A stretch of DNA of 56,885 bases from an uncultured Collinsella sp. (GTDB lineage Bacteria > Actinomycetota > Coriobacteriia > Coriobacteriales > Coriobacteriaceae): assembly GCA_900549065.1 (NCBI GenBank), contig URNC01000001.1, forward strand, positions 1-56,885, read 5' to 3'. Under the pieces are notes generated by a model. It was given only the letters and a program-made list of their open reading frames with translations. It ran no database searches and was not told the origin of the DNA. Positions 8,077 to 17,583 of the stretch are shown in pieces. Position 1 is the first letter of the stretch. Every line of letters starts with the position of its first letter. The position numbers were made by a program, and so were the translations under genes.

Positions 8077-8712
8077 CTAGTCACGCAGGATGATGTCCAT
8101 GGCGAGCATCAGGTTGCGCTCGTCGATGGCAAACGGGGCTGCTTCGCGCGTCTTGGGCTTGGCGCAAAACGCGATGCCCGTGCCCGCAGCCTGAATCATG
8201 GGGATGTCGTTGGCGCCGTCGCCGATTGCCACGGTATGGGCCATGTCGACACCGCACTCAACTGCCCAGTCCAGCAGCTGGATGAGCTTGGACTCCTTGG
8301 TCACAATGTTGGCAGCCAACTTACCGGTGAGCTTGCCGTCCATGACTTCCAGGCGGTTGGCCAGGCAAAAATCGATGCCCGCGGCGGTTACGATCTTGTC
8401 AGCGACCTCGTGGAAGCCACCGCTTACCACGCCGACCTTCCAGCCCTTGCTGTGTGCCGAGCGCACAAGCTCTAACGCGCCGGGGGTAAACGTCACGCGC
8501 TCAAAGGTGCGCTCGAACACACTCTCGTCCAAGCCGGCAAGCAGCCCCACGCGTTCCTCGAGCGCCTGCTTAAAGTCGAGCTCGCCGCGCATGGCGCGCT
8601 CGGTGATCTTCGCCACTTGCTCGCCTACGCCGGCCTCCTCGCCCAACAGGTCGATGACCTCCTGGTTGATGAGCGTGGAGTCGATATCCATAACGATGAG
8701 GCGTGCAGTCAT
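8077..8712 (-). CDS. serB: Phosphoserine phosphatase
   Basis: Last step of serine synthesis, hydrolysis of phosphoserine, by a cytoplasmic HAD-superfamily enzyme of 211 residues. Motif I is MDIDST with the nucleophile Asp9, motif II VVSGGF, and the metal motif GDGANDIPMI. There is no N-terminal ACT domain, so it is a short form. The ATG at 8712 is chosen because GGAAAGG precedes it; an upstream GTG (8757) has no such site. It is divergent from aspS. Confidence 0.92.
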   Translation of the reverse strand: MTARLIVMDIDSTLINQEVIDLLGEEAGVGEQVAKITERAMRGELDFKQALEERVGLLAGLDESVFERTFERVTFTPGALELVRSAHSKGWKVGVVSGGFHEVADKIVTAAGIDFCLANRLEVMDGKLTGKLAANIVTKESKLIQLLDWAVECGVDMAHTVAIGDGANDIPMIQAAGTGIAFCAKPKTREAAPFAIDERNLMLAMDIILRD

Positions 8713-8968
8713 GGTGGGCCTTTCCGAGTGCAGTTGTATTGGGGCACATTGTCGCACGCGGCGCGCCTGGGCGACGGCCGCGGTGCGTCAATTGTTTCGT
8801 CTCCGTCAAGTCTTTGGGCAAGAGTTACTTTTTCGCGGTACATCGACGTGGGTGCGATAAGATAGAACGCCATGTCCGGCTGCGCGGTTTACGCAGGCTG
8901 GGCAAATCTGTACGACGCCGCCCGGAACGACACGGGGCGGCACAGATCCATAAAGGAGGATCACTGGT

Positions 8969-10756
8969 ATGAGCCAGACCCGTCCCATCGATGAGCATTC
9001 CATGCACACCCGTACCTGCGGCGAGCTTCGCTTCGAGAACGTGGGCGAAGAGGTCACCCTCACCGGTTGGGTGAGCCGTCGCCGCGACCACGGCGGCCTT
9101 ATCTTCTGCGACCTTCGCGACCGCGAGGGCATCACGCAGCTCACCTTCGACCCCGAGCACTCCGATGGCGATGCCTTTAAGATCGCCGAGACCATGCGTC
9201 CCGAGTGGCCCATCAAGATCCACGGCGTCGTGCGCGCCCGTGGCGAGGAGACCACCAACACCAAGCTCGCGACCGGCGAGATCGAGGTCCTGACCGACCA
9301 CGCCGAGGTGCTCAACACGTCCGTCACCCCGCCGTTCCAGATCGAGGACGGCATCGAGACCAGCGAGGACACCCGTCTGCGCTATCGCTATCTGGACCTC
9401 CGCCGTCCCGAGATGATGGCCAACCTCAAGCTGCGCTCCGACTTCACCTTTGCCATTCGCGAGGCGCTGCACAACCGTGAGTTCATGGAGGTCGAGACGC
9501 CCTCCCTGTTTAAGTCCACGCCCGAGGGCGCCCGTGACTTCATCGTCCCCAGCCGTATTCAGCCGGGCAACTTCTACGCCCTGCCGCAGTCCCCGCAGCT
9601 CCTGAAGCAGCTGCTCATGGTCGGTGGCGTCGAGCGCTACTACCAGGTTGCCAAGTGCTTCCGCGACGAGGACCTGCGTGCCGACCGTCAGCCCGAGTTC
9701 ACCCAGGTCGATATCGAGATGTCCTTCGTGGACCAGAATGACGTCATGAGCGCGCTCGAGGAGGTCCTGGCCGACGCCTTCGGCCGCATGGGCGTCGAGA
9801 TGCCCACGCCGCTGCGTCGCATGGACTACTGGGAGGCCATGGACACCTATGGCTCCGACAAGCCCGATACCCGCTATGGCATGCACCTGGTCGACCTGAC
9901 CGACATCTTTGCCAACTCCAAGTTCAAGGTCTTTGCGACTGCCGCAAACGAGGAGGGCTCTGCCGTCAAGGCCATTAACGCCAAGGGCGCCGGTGCCTGG
10001 GCACGTGCCAAGATCGATAAGCTCGCCGGCGTGGCTTCCACGTTTGGCGCCAAGGGCCTGGCTTGGATCGCCTTCCGCGAGGACGGCTCTATCAACAGCC
10101 CCATCGTCAAGTTCTTCTCGGACGAGGAGATGGCAGCCCTGCGCGAGCGCATGGACGTCGAGCCCGGCGACCTTGTGATGTTTGCCGCCGGCCCGCGTCT
10201 GCTCTCTGACGAGATCCTGGGCGGCATGCGTTCTCACATGGCCAGCGCGCTCGAGATCAAGCGCGAGGGCCACGACTTCCTGTGGGTCGTCAACTTCCCG
10301 CTGTTCCACTGGGATGAGGACCGCAAGGCTTACGCTGCCGAGCACCAGCCCTTCACCCTGCCGACCGAGACCGACATCGCCAAGATCGAGGCCGATCCGT
10401 TGGCAGCCGGTTCTTGCACCTACGACTTTGTCATGGACGGCTTTGAGGCCGGCGGCGGCGGTATGCGTATCCACAACGCCGAGATGCAGATGTCCATGCT
10501 CAAGCTCCTGGGCTTTACCGAGGAGCGTGCCGAGTCTCAGTTCGGCTTCCTCATGGAGGCACTCAAGTTTGGTGCGCCCCCGATGGGCGGTTTCGCTCTG
10601 GGCCTGGACCGCGTGTGCATGCTGCTCACCGGTTCCGACTCCATCCGTGACGTCATGGCGTTCCCCAAGACGGCCAGCGGCTCCGACCTCATGTCGGGCG
10701 CCCCGAGTGCCGTTAGCGGCGCCCAGCTCAAGGACGTCAGCCTGCGCCTGATGTAG
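8969..10756 (+). CDS. aspS: Aspartyl-tRNA synthetase
   Basis: Charges tRNA with aspartate (and possibly tRNA-Asn if non-discriminating). The 595-residue bacterial-type enzyme has an N-terminal OB fold (RDHGGLIFCDLRDREG), class II motif 1 (RYRYLDLRRPEM), motif 2 (YQVAKCFRDEDLRADRQPEF), a GAD insertion domain in the middle, and motif 3 (GFALGLDRVCMLL). A strong AAAGGAGG precedes the ATG by 9 bp. A terminator follows 24 bp after the stop. Confidence 0.97.
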   Translation: MSQTRPIDEHSMHTRTCGELRFENVGEEVTLTGWVSRRRDHGGLIFCDLRDREGITQLTFDPEHSDGDAFKIAETMRPEWPIKIHGVVRARGEETTNTKLATGEIEVLTDHAEVLNTSVTPPFQIEDGIETSEDTRLRYRYLDLRRPEMMANLKLRSDFTFAIREALHNREFMEVETPSLFKSTPEGARDFIVPSRIQPGNFYALPQSPQLLKQLLMVGGVERYYQVAKCFRDEDLRADRQPEFTQVDIEMSFVDQNDVMSALEEVLADAFGRMGVEMPTPLRRMDYWEAMDTYGSDKPDTRYGMHLVDLTDIFANSKFKVFATAANEEGSAVKAINAKGAGAWARAKIDKLAGVASTFGAKGLAWIAFREDGSINSPIVKFFSDEEMAALRERMDVEPGDLVMFAAGPRLLSDEILGGMRSHMASALEIKREGHDFLWVVNFPLFHWDEDRKAYAAEHQPFTLPTETDIAKIEADPLAAGSCTYDFVMDGFEAGGGGMRIHNAEMQMSMLKLLGFTEERAESQFGFLMEALKFGAPPMGGFALGLDRVCMLLTGSDSIRDVMAFPKTASGSDLMSGAPSAVSGAQLKDVSLRLM

Positions 10757-10779
10757 GCAAGCGGCTACATATTGCCCGT

Positions 10780-10815
10780 AACGAGGGAAGGACGCGTGCC
10801 TTCCCTCGTTTTTTA
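10780..10815 (+). terminator. Rho-independent terminator of aspS
   Basis: AACGAGGGAAGG (10780-10791) pairs perfectly with CCTTCCCTCGTT (10799-10810), followed by a T run. Confidence 0.92.
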
Positions 10816-10888
10816 TGTCGTGACGTCATGGTTTGGAGGCTTGCCGTCGTGCGCCGGGAAACTACAACCCGGAATCTGCGTCCAGAAG

Positions 10889-10932
10889 GGGTCGCGCTTT
10901 CCCAAAGGGGGTCCTCTGGGAAAGCGCGACCC
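10889..10932. repeat. Palindrome with 16-bp arms
   Basis: GGGTCGCGCTTTCCCA (10889-10904) and TGGGAAAGCGCGACCC (10917-10932) are perfectly paired. It lies between convergent aspS and lacI and sits beside a second hairpin of the same size that also contains GCTTTCC in its arm. The function is unknown. Confidence 0.7.
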
Positions 10933-10950
10933 AGAATTCGGCAAAATAAT

Positions 10951-10994
10951 GGGGCAGGCTTTCCGCAACAACTGTCTGGCGGAAAGCCTGCCCC
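10951..10994 (-). terminator. Terminator of the lacI-type gene
   Basis: Perfect 16-bp arms (10951-10966 and 10979-10994). On the minus strand the hairpin is followed by ATTATTTT, so it fits a terminator for the regulator ending at 11002. Confidence 0.75.
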
Positions 10995-11001
10995 CAGTTT
11001 C

Positions 11002-12018
11002 TTATAGCGAGTCTCTCTGGATCAGCTGCATGTGCATCACGGAGGTGGTGGGCTCGGCACCCTTGATCATGTCGAGCGCAATGTTGGCGGCCATGTGTCC
11101 TTCTTCGCGCAGGGGCTGGCGGACGGTCGTGAGCGCGGGGACGCAGCGCGCCGCAATCTCGTGATCGTCGAAGCCGACGACAGAAACGTCCGCAGGAACG
11201 GATAGGCCTGCCTCGTTGAGTGCGGTGATGACGCCAGCTGCGATACGGTCCGATCCGCAGAGCACGCCATCGAAAGCAATCTCGCGCGCGAGGATCTGGT
11301 GCATGGCCTGATAGCCGTCTCCGCTGTTCCAGCCGGTATAGATAACGTTTGCGTCTGGGAGGTCTTCGCCCAAGACGGCACGGTAGCCGCGCAGGCGGTC
11401 GACAACAGCGGGGTTGTCTTGCGGTCCCAACACGGCGACGATATCTTTGCGCCCGCGATCCTTCATGGCGAGTGCCGCAAAATGTCCGCCCTCTTCGTCG
11501 TCAGAGTAGACCGTCGAGAACACATCGCGATAGGGGTGGCCCTCGAGCTGGCCACACAACACGGTGGGTACGCCCAGCTCGCGCAGCACCTCGAGCAGCT
11601 CGCTGCCTTTGTAGGGAGAGACGTCGATCACGGCGTCGAACGAGCGGCGCTCAAAGTGCTCGCGTGCGCGGTTGCGCTCATGCGTAGAAGACGCCTGCAA
11701 GATAACGGGCAGATAGGACGACTCCGACAGTTCCTCGGTAATGCCGCTCAAAAACTCGCTATAGGTGGGGTCGCTGAAGAGTTCACTCAGAGGCTCGGTC
11801 ACGAGCACGGCGATGATTTCCGTGCGCCCGACAGCGAGCGCTCGGCCACGAGCGTTGGGGACAAAATTGACTTCCTTGGCCGCCGCGCGGACGCGCTTTT
11901 TGGTTTCCTCGCTAATGCGGGGCGAATCGTTGAGGGCGCGCGATGCCGTGGAGCGCGACACGCCGGCAGCTGCGGCAACCTCGGCAAGCGTAGGTGCGGT
12001 GCGAACTGGTTGTGTCAT
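11002..12018 (-). CDS. LacI-family repressor of the ebg operon
   Basis: A 338-residue LacI/GalR regulator: an N-terminal helix-turn-helix (LAEVAAAAGVSRSTASRALN) with hinge, then a periplasmic-binding-like effector domain ending in the usual GFDDHEIAARCVPALTTVRQP. It is divergent from ebgA, and three identical CAACCGGTTG palindromes with the central CG typical of this family lie between them. It is therefore probably the galactoside-responsive repressor of ebgAC. RBS AGGAGA lies before the ATG. The effector identity is inferred. Confidence 0.9.
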   Translation of the reverse strand: MTQPVRTAPTLAEVAAAAGVSRSTASRALNDSPRISEETKKRVRAAAKEVNFVPNARGRALAVGRTEIIAVLVTEPLSELFSDPTYSEFLSGITEELSESSYLPVILQASSTHERNRAREHFERRSFDAVIDVSPYKGSELLEVLRELGVPTVLCGQLEGHPYRDVFSTVYSDDEEGGHFAALAMKDRGRKDIVAVLGPQDNPAVVDRLRGYRAVLGEDLPDANVIYTGWNSGDGYQAMHQILAREIAFDGVLCGSDRIAAGVITALNEAGLSVPADVSVVGFDDHEIAARCVPALTTVRQPLREEGHMAANIALDMIKGAEPTTSVMHMQLIQRDSL

Positions 12019-12262
12019 GGCGTCTCCTGGAAAATGCGGTCGATGTTGTCACTGATACGGGCTAGTGCGGATACAGCTTACTATAGTGCGCCTGAACAGC
12101 GTTCATGATATCCGGTGACCGGTGCCGTTTTGCAACCAAGCCGAAATCGAATACGTCTCGTGTGGGTGAGATATCAGCGGGCGTGGAGGTTGCCTACGAG
12201 CTTAAGAACGATGTCTTGTGCTGAGTTTCGATACTCAGGGTGACATAAGTGTTGCGATTGTA

Positions 12263-12359
12263 CAACCGGTTGCACCGTTAACCCTGCCAAATCGACCGTT
12301 CAGCGGACAACCGGTTGCACAGTTTTTTACATCGCCCGTAAGATAAGGACAACCGGTTG
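12263..12359 (+). promoter_or_regulatory. Three CAACCGGTTG operators
   Basis: Identical palindromes, each inside ACAACCGGTTGCAC, at 12263-12272, 12308-12317 and 12350-12359. Spacings are 45 and 42 bp, about four helical turns, so DNA looping by a LacI tetramer or cooperative binding is plausible. Operator 2 overlaps the -35 box and operator 3 the likely start site. Confidence 0.88.
12315..12344 (+). promoter_or_regulatory. ebgA promoter
   Basis: TTGCAC (12315-12320) and TAAGAT (12339-12344) with an 18-bp spacer. Both ends are covered by operators, so repressor binding would exclude RNA polymerase. Confidence 0.72.
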
Positions 12360-12394
12360 CACAAGAATCACTACGATGATGAAGGAGCATCACC

Positions 12395-15300
12395 ATGGAC
12401 GCCATTAACGATTGGGAAAACCAAGCGCTCACCCACAGGAACCGCCTGGCACCCCATGCGTACTTTATGGGTTACGAGACCGCCGATCTCGCTGCAACGT
12501 ACAGCCGCGAGCTGTCGCGCGGGTTTGTCCAGCTGTCCGGCTCGTGGCAGTTCCGCCTCTTTGAGGGCCCCGCTGCCGTCTCCAACGAGGAACTCTCCAC
12601 GTACAAGCCCGAGTGGGATCACGTGGAGGTTCCGCACCTGTGGCAGGTGGACGGCTATGGCAACCTTGCCTACACCGACGAGGGTTTCCCGTTCCCGGTT
12701 GATCAGCCGTTCGTTCCCTCCGACGACCCCACGGGCGTCTACCAGCGCATCGTCAACCTTCCCGCCGTTCCTGCCGGCGCTCGCGAGATCATTCGCTTCG
12801 ACGGCATCGAGAGCTATGGCGAGCTGTACGTCAACGGTCAGTATATCGGCATGACCAAGGGTTCGCGCCTGTCTGCCGAGTTCGACGTGACCGACGCGCT
12901 CGTCGAGGGCGACAACCTGTTTGCGGTCAAGGTCCTGCAGTACAGCGATGGCAGCTACATCGAGGATCAGGACATGTGGTGGGCCTCGGGCATCTTCCGC
13001 GATGTGTACCTTATGCAGCGTCCCGCCGCGCACCTGGTCGACTTTAGGTTCCGCACGCACCGCGAGGGCGATGCCGCTCTGATCACGCTCGATACGGTTG
13101 CCGAGGGCGCTTCCCGCGTTGTGTTTACGCTCAGCGATGGCGAGAACGTGGTGGCTACGGGTGAGTGCGTCGACAGCCATGCCGAGTGCAGCGTGACCGA
13201 TGCCCACTTCTGGAATCCCGAGGACCCCTTCCTCTACGATCTTACGTTTGAGGTCTACGACGGCGACAAGGTGAGCGAGTACGTCCCGCATCGCCAGGGT
13301 CTTGCCGAGGTGACGGTCGAGGGCAATCATATCTACCTCAACGGCACTTACTTTAAAATGCATGGCGTCAACCGCCACGATCACGACGATCACAAGGGCC
13401 GCGCCGTGGGCCTCGATCGCATGCGCCGCGACCTGGAGCTCATGAAGCAGCACAACATCAACGCGGTGCGCACCTCTCACTATGCCAATGACCCGCGCTT
13501 CTACGAGCTGTGTGATGAGTATGGCATCATGCTGGTCGCCGAGACCGATATGGAGAGCCACGGCTTCGAGAATATCGGCAACATCGCCCTGGTTACCGAC
13601 GACCCGGCATGGGAGCCGGCCTACGTCGACCGTATTGAGCGCCTGGTGATGCAGGAGCGCAACCACGCGTGCATCATCATGTGGTCGCTGGGCAACGAGA
13701 GCGGCTATGGCTGCAACATCCGCGCGATGTACGCCAAGGCTCACGAGCTCGATGGTCGTCCGGTCCACTACGAGGAGGACCGCAACGCCGATACCGTCGA
13801 CGTCATTTCCACGATGTACTCCCGTGTGTCGCAGATGAACGACTTTGGTGAGCATCCGTTCCCCAAGCCGCGCATCAACTGCGAGTATGGCCACTCCATG
13901 GGTAATGGCCCCGGAGGTCTGTCCGAGTACCAGGAGGTCTTCGATCGCTGGGATTGCATCCAAGGCCAGTTTATCTGGGAATGGTGCGACCACGGTTTGG
14001 CTGCTGTGACCGAGGACGGCGTTGCCTACGATATGTTTGGTGGCGACAACGGCGATTACCCCAATAACAGCAACTTCTGCATCGACGGCATGGTGTTCCC
14101 TTGGCAGCAGCCGAGCCCGGGCCTCACTGAGTATGGTCAGGTCATCTGCCCGGTTCGCATGGCCTACGATGCCGAGGCGGGCGAGCTGACCGTCACCAAC
14201 AAGCGTTGGTTTACCACCCTCGAGGATGTTTGCCTGTCGGCGGAGACCCTGGTGGACGGCGACGTGGTTTGCCGCAAGACGCTCATGCCCGGTGCGGTTG
14301 CCCCCGGCGAGTCCGTCCAGCTTCCGCTGGCGATTCGCGAGGCCGCGGTAGGCGAGACCCTGCTGACCGTGCGCGCCTACACCATGGCCGCTCACGTCTG
14401 GTGCGAGCCGATGTTCCAGCTGGGTGCAAGCCAGTTTGCCATCGCAAACCATCCGGCGCCGGCCATCGCCGCCCCAGCTCGTCCTGAGCTTACGGTCGAG
14501 GAGACCGAGCAGGAGATTCGCATTCACTCCCTCAACGGCGAGCTGACCTTCAGCAAGGTAAACGGCACCGTGAGCAAGTGGAAGGCATCCGGCCGTGACG
14601 TCATGGCCTCTGGTCCCCAGGTTGGTTTTTGGCATCCGCTCGTCGACAACCACGCCCAGGAGTACGACTCCCTGTGGAAGGACAACTTCATTGATGTAAT
14701 GCAGACGTCCACCCGCAAGGTTTTTTGGAAGCAGGACGGCAATGCGGTCGTCGTTACCGTGAGCCAACGTATTGCTCCTCCCGTCCGCGCGTTCGGCATG
14801 CGCGTCGAGCTTGTCTACACCGTGCTTCCGAGCGGTCGCGTCGACCTCAAGGTTTCCGGCGAGCCCTACGGCGACTATTCGGACATTATCCCGCGCATCG
14901 GCATCTCCTTTGAGGTTCCCGGTTGCGATCGTGCCGTCGAGTGGTATGGCCACGGCCCGGGCGAGAACTATCCGGACTCGCTGCGTGCCAACCCGGTCGG
15001 TCATTACCGCACTACGGTCGACGACATGTTCACGCCCTACGTTATGCCTCAGGACTGTGCCAACCGCGAGGGTACCCGCTGGGTTGCCCTGCGCTCTAGC
15101 CACGGTGATGGCGTGCTGGTGACTCGTCCGGCCGACGCCGCTTCCAACCCGTTCTCGTTCTCGGCATGGCCCTATAGCTGCGAGGCTATTGATAATGCCA
15201 AGCACGTCTACGACCTTGTTCCGGGCGACACGGTCACGGTTAACATCAACGACCAGCTGCTCGGCCTTGGCTCGAACTCTTGGGGTTCCGAGGTGCTCGA

Positions 15301-15403
15301 TTCCTATCGCACCCGTTTTGAGAGCTTCAGCTTTGAGGTGTCCCTGCGACCGCTGACGTCTGCCGATTTGGCTCAGGCGCTGGCACCCATTAAGGAGGCA
15401 TAA
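12395..15403 (+). CDS. ebgA: Beta-galactosidase, GH2, EbgA type
   Basis: Hydrolyses lactose and other beta-galactosides. The 1002-residue protein has the five LacZ-type domains in order: jelly-roll sugar binding, two Ig-like domains around a TIM barrel, and the C-terminal small-chain domain. The acid/base Glu435 lies in WSLGNESGYG and the nucleophile Glu497 in INCEYGHSMGN. The N-terminus (NRLAPHAYFMGYE) and C-terminus (LLGLGSNSWGSEVLDSYR) resemble Escherichia EbgA more than LacZ, and an ebgC homologue follows. RBS AAGGAG is upstream. There is no signal peptide, so it is cytoplasmic. No obvious galactoside transporter is linked. Confidence 0.94.
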   Translation: MDAINDWENQALTHRNRLAPHAYFMGYETADLAATYSRELSRGFVQLSGSWQFRLFEGPAAVSNEELSTYKPEWDHVEVPHLWQVDGYGNLAYTDEGFPFPVDQPFVPSDDPTGVYQRIVNLPAVPAGAREIIRFDGIESYGELYVNGQYIGMTKGSRLSAEFDVTDALVEGDNLFAVKVLQYSDGSYIEDQDMWWASGIFRDVYLMQRPAAHLVDFRFRTHREGDAALITLDTVAEGASRVVFTLSDGENVVATGECVDSHAECSVTDAHFWNPEDPFLYDLTFEVYDGDKVSEYVPHRQGLAEVTVEGNHIYLNGTYFKMHGVNRHDHDDHKGRAVGLDRMRRDLELMKQHNINAVRTSHYANDPRFYELCDEYGIMLVAETDMESHGFENIGNIALVTDDPAWEPAYVDRIERLVMQERNHACIIMWSLGNESGYGCNIRAMYAKAHELDGRPVHYEEDRNADTVDVISTMYSRVSQMNDFGEHPFPKPRINCEYGHSMGNGPGGLSEYQEVFDRWDCIQGQFIWEWCDHGLAAVTEDGVAYDMFGGDNGDYPNNSNFCIDGMVFPWQQPSPGLTEYGQVICPVRMAYDAEAGELTVTNKRWFTTLEDVCLSAETLVDGDVVCRKTLMPGAVAPGESVQLPLAIREAAVGETLLTVRAYTMAAHVWCEPMFQLGASQFAIANHPAPAIAAPARPELTVEETEQEIRIHSLNGELTFSKVNGTVSKWKASGRDVMASGPQVGFWHPLVDNHAQEYDSLWKDNFIDVMQTSTRKVFWKQDGNAVVVTVSQRIAPPVRAFGMRVELVYTVLPSGRVDLKVSGEPYGDYSDIIPRIGISFEVPGCDRAVEWYGHGPGENYPDSLRANPVGHYRTTVDDMFTPYVMPQDCANREGTRWVALRSSHGDGVLVTRPADAASNPFSFSAWPYSCEAIDNAKHVYDLVPGDTVTVNINDQLLGLGSNSWGSEVLDSYRTRFESFSFEVSLRPLTSADLAQALAPIKEA

Positions 15404-15406
15404 GCC

Positions 15407-15862
15407 ATGCATGTCTTTAACTCGCGCGCCGATTTCGACGCTCAGATGAAGTCCGTCAAGAAGTGGATGCGTACCGGCCAGGCGCTCGACGGCGTTTCTG
15501 AACTGCAGCACGATGTGGCGTACTCCATCGGCGACTCGCTGGTGTACTGGTGGGTCTATGCCCGCGAGGCCGCAACCGCCGACCTGGTCGGTCACCGTCG
15601 CTACCATGCCGTGCTCGCTCCGCTCGACGGCGACCTGACCGTCGAGGTTGCCCCCAAGGCAGGCCTCACCTGCACCCGCGCTTACAGCGATATCGATGAT
15701 CGCGAGCGCTTTGAGGGGGCGGGGGAGACCGTGACGATTCCCGCCGGCGGCGTTGCCGTCGTCGAAATTGACGAGGCCTACCGTGTCGTGGCCGATGCCG
15801 CGGATCCCCGCGTCGTGGTACTGCACGTGACGGTCGAAGGTTATTCCTTCCCCAACAAGTAG
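15407..15862 (+). CDS. ebgC: EbgC-like subunit (YhcH/YjgK/YiaL family)
   Basis: A 151-residue cupin-like protein of the DUF386 family. In Escherichia the homologous EbgC binds EbgA and is needed for full beta-galactosidase activity. The pattern VYWWVYAREAATADLVGHRRYHAV and the closing VTVEGYSFPNK are family-typical. It starts 3 bp after the ebgA stop, so the two are translated from one message. Confidence 0.88.
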   Translation: MHVFNSRADFDAQMKSVKKWMRTGQALDGVSELQHDVAYSIGDSLVYWWVYAREAATADLVGHRRYHAVLAPLDGDLTVEVAPKAGLTCTRAYSDIDDRERFEGAGETVTIPAGGVAVVEIDEAYRVVADAADPRVVVLHVTVEGYSFPNK

Positions 15863-16015
15863 TATTCGTCCGCCTGGACGTTTGCTTCGCGCCGTTAAGG
15901 GGGATGGCTTTGTTGACTCCCTTTTCCCCATTCCCCTTAGCAGGTGCGCCGTCCGTGTTTGCACTTGCAGCTCGGACGGGTTTAGATGACATTTAATAGA
16001 TGATTGGGAGGGCTT

Positions 16016-17479
16016 ATGAGCTCTGAAAAACGAGGAACGATTGGTTCGTTCGCTCTGCTGGGCATGACGGTCGCCGCCGTGTTCGGTATCAAGAACATCA
16101 TCAACAACAACGCGGCCATCGGCTTAGCAGCCGCGCCGTCGTTCTTCTTCGCCGCGCTTTTGTACTTTGTCCCCTATACCCTGGTTACCGCCGAGTTCGT
16201 CGGCCTTAACAAGGACTCCGAGTCGGGCGTGTACGCATGGGTCAAGACCTCGATGGGCGGCCGCTGGGCGTTCCTGACGGCATTTAGCTACTGGTTCGTT
16301 AACCTGTTCTTCTTTGCGTCCGTCCTGCCCAACGTCATCATCTACGCGAGCTACGTGTTCTTTGGTGCCAACGCCGAGCTTTCGCAGCTGTGGATCACCA
16401 TTATCGAGATCGTTGTCTTTGCTATCGCCACGTGGGTTTCGACCAAGGGCGCTAAGTGGATCGGCTCCATTTCCTCCTTCGGTTCGACCGCGGCTCTCGG
16501 CCTGACCGCCGTGTTCATCCTGCTGTCCCTGGCTGCTGCCTTTGGCGGCGTTGAGTTCGCTACGGCTCCTACTCCCGCTAACATGGCTCCCGACATGAGC
16601 AACTTCGCAACTGCGTGGGGCTTCTTCGGTACGCTTGCCTGGATCATCCAGGGCGTTGGCGGCGCTGAGTCTGTCGGCGTGTTCCTTAACGACCTCAAGG
16701 GCGGCGTCAAGGCCTTCGTGCGCACCGTCGTTATCGCCGGTCTGACCATCGGCCTTCTGTATGCAGGCGCTTCGCTGCTGGTTAACCTGTTCATCCCCGA
16801 GGGCGGCGTTGCCATCTCCACCGGTATCTTCGACGTATTCGGCGCTGTCTTTGCCCACTTTGGCATTCCCATGGAAGTGTCTACGCGCGCCATCGGCCTG
16901 ATCCTTCTCGCCGCCACGCTGGGCTCCCTCATGATGTGGACCTCCGCTCCCATCAAGGTTTTCTTCACCGAGATCCCCAAGGGTGTCTTTGGTAGCAAGA
17001 TCGTCGAGCTCAACGAGCACGGCATTCCCGCCCGCGCTGCCTGGCTGCAGTTCGCCATCGTCGTCCCCATCCTGATCATCCCGGCCCTGGGCTCCGGTAA
17101 CCTCGACGACCTGCTCATGATCGTCACCAACATGACGGCTGCCACCGCTCTGCTCCCGCCGCTGCTGATCCTGCTTGCCTACTTTATGTTGCGCAAGAAC
17201 TTCGACGCTGCTCCCCGTGGCTTCCGCATGGGTTCGCGCACCTTTGGCCTGGTCATTGCTGCATTCCTGCTTGTGGTCTTCTGCTTCGTGCTTATCTGCG
17301 GCACCATTCCGCTCGATCAGCCTCTGTGGCTGACGCTGGTCTACAACGTCGGCGGCGTGGTTGTCTTCCTGGGCCTTGCCGTGATGTGGTACAACCGCTA
17401 CATCAACCGCCTGCGCGAAACCGATCCCGAGGCTGCTGAGAACGAGCTTTGCCCCTCCGTCCTCGACATGATGGAGTAG
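16016..17479 (+). CDS. APC-superfamily amino acid permease
   Basis: A 487-residue integral membrane protein with about 12 hydrophobic segments and an APC-type N-terminus (GSFALLGMTVAAVFGIKNI). It resembles the YjeM/GadC branch, which moves amino acids or amines, rather than a sugar carrier. The ATG at 16016 has GGGAGG just upstream, and in-frame codons before it have none. It lies 153 bp after ebgC on the same strand; whether it belongs to the ebg operon is unclear. The substrate is unknown. Confidence 0.8.
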   Translation: MSSEKRGTIGSFALLGMTVAAVFGIKNIINNNAAIGLAAAPSFFFAALLYFVPYTLVTAEFVGLNKDSESGVYAWVKTSMGGRWAFLTAFSYWFVNLFFFASVLPNVIIYASYVFFGANAELSQLWITIIEIVVFAIATWVSTKGAKWIGSISSFGSTAALGLTAVFILLSLAAAFGGVEFATAPTPANMAPDMSNFATAWGFFGTLAWIIQGVGGAESVGVFLNDLKGGVKAFVRTVVIAGLTIGLLYAGASLLVNLFIPEGGVAISTGIFDVFGAVFAHFGIPMEVSTRAIGLILLAATLGSLMMWTSAPIKVFFTEIPKGVFGSKIVELNEHGIPARAAWLQFAIVVPILIIPALGSGNLDDLLMIVTNMTAATALLPPLLILLAYFMLRKNFDAAPRGFRMGSRTFGLVIAAFLLVVFCFVLICGTIPLDQPLWLTLVYNVGGVVVFLGLAVMWYNRYINRLRETDPEAAENELCPSVLDMME

Positions 17480-17526
17480 CGGCTAGGATTAATCTACGGC
17501 TGTGGAATAAATCGATTCCCTTTCCT

Positions 17527-17556
17527 AAGGAGGGGCCTTACGAGGCCCCTCCTTTT
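17527..17556 (+). terminator. Terminator of the permease gene
   Basis: AAGGAGGGGCC (17527-17537) pairs with GGCCCCTCCTT (17543-17553), followed by TTGTGTTTT. Confidence 0.88.
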
Positions 17557-17583
17557 GTGTTTTGGAGCATGGTTTTGGACCCT

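Larger units (their letters stand above)
12019..12394. other. Divergent promoter region lacI / ebgA
   Basis: 376 bp holding the three operators and the ebgA promoter. Upstream of operator 2 lies AAATCGACCGTTCA (12289-12302), a 14-mer that recurs at 28153-28166 before the uronate transporter. Nothing else recognisable was seen in 12060-12250. Confidence 0.6.

Noticed and set aside
12371..15964. Very long open frame of about 1200 codons opposite ebgA
   Set aside because: It is the antisense shadow of ebgA and ebgC, caused by GC-rich third positions; no ribosome binding site and no recognisable domain. Similar long antisense frames opposite aspS, the Old-yellow-enzyme gene and the dehydratase were rejected for the same reason.
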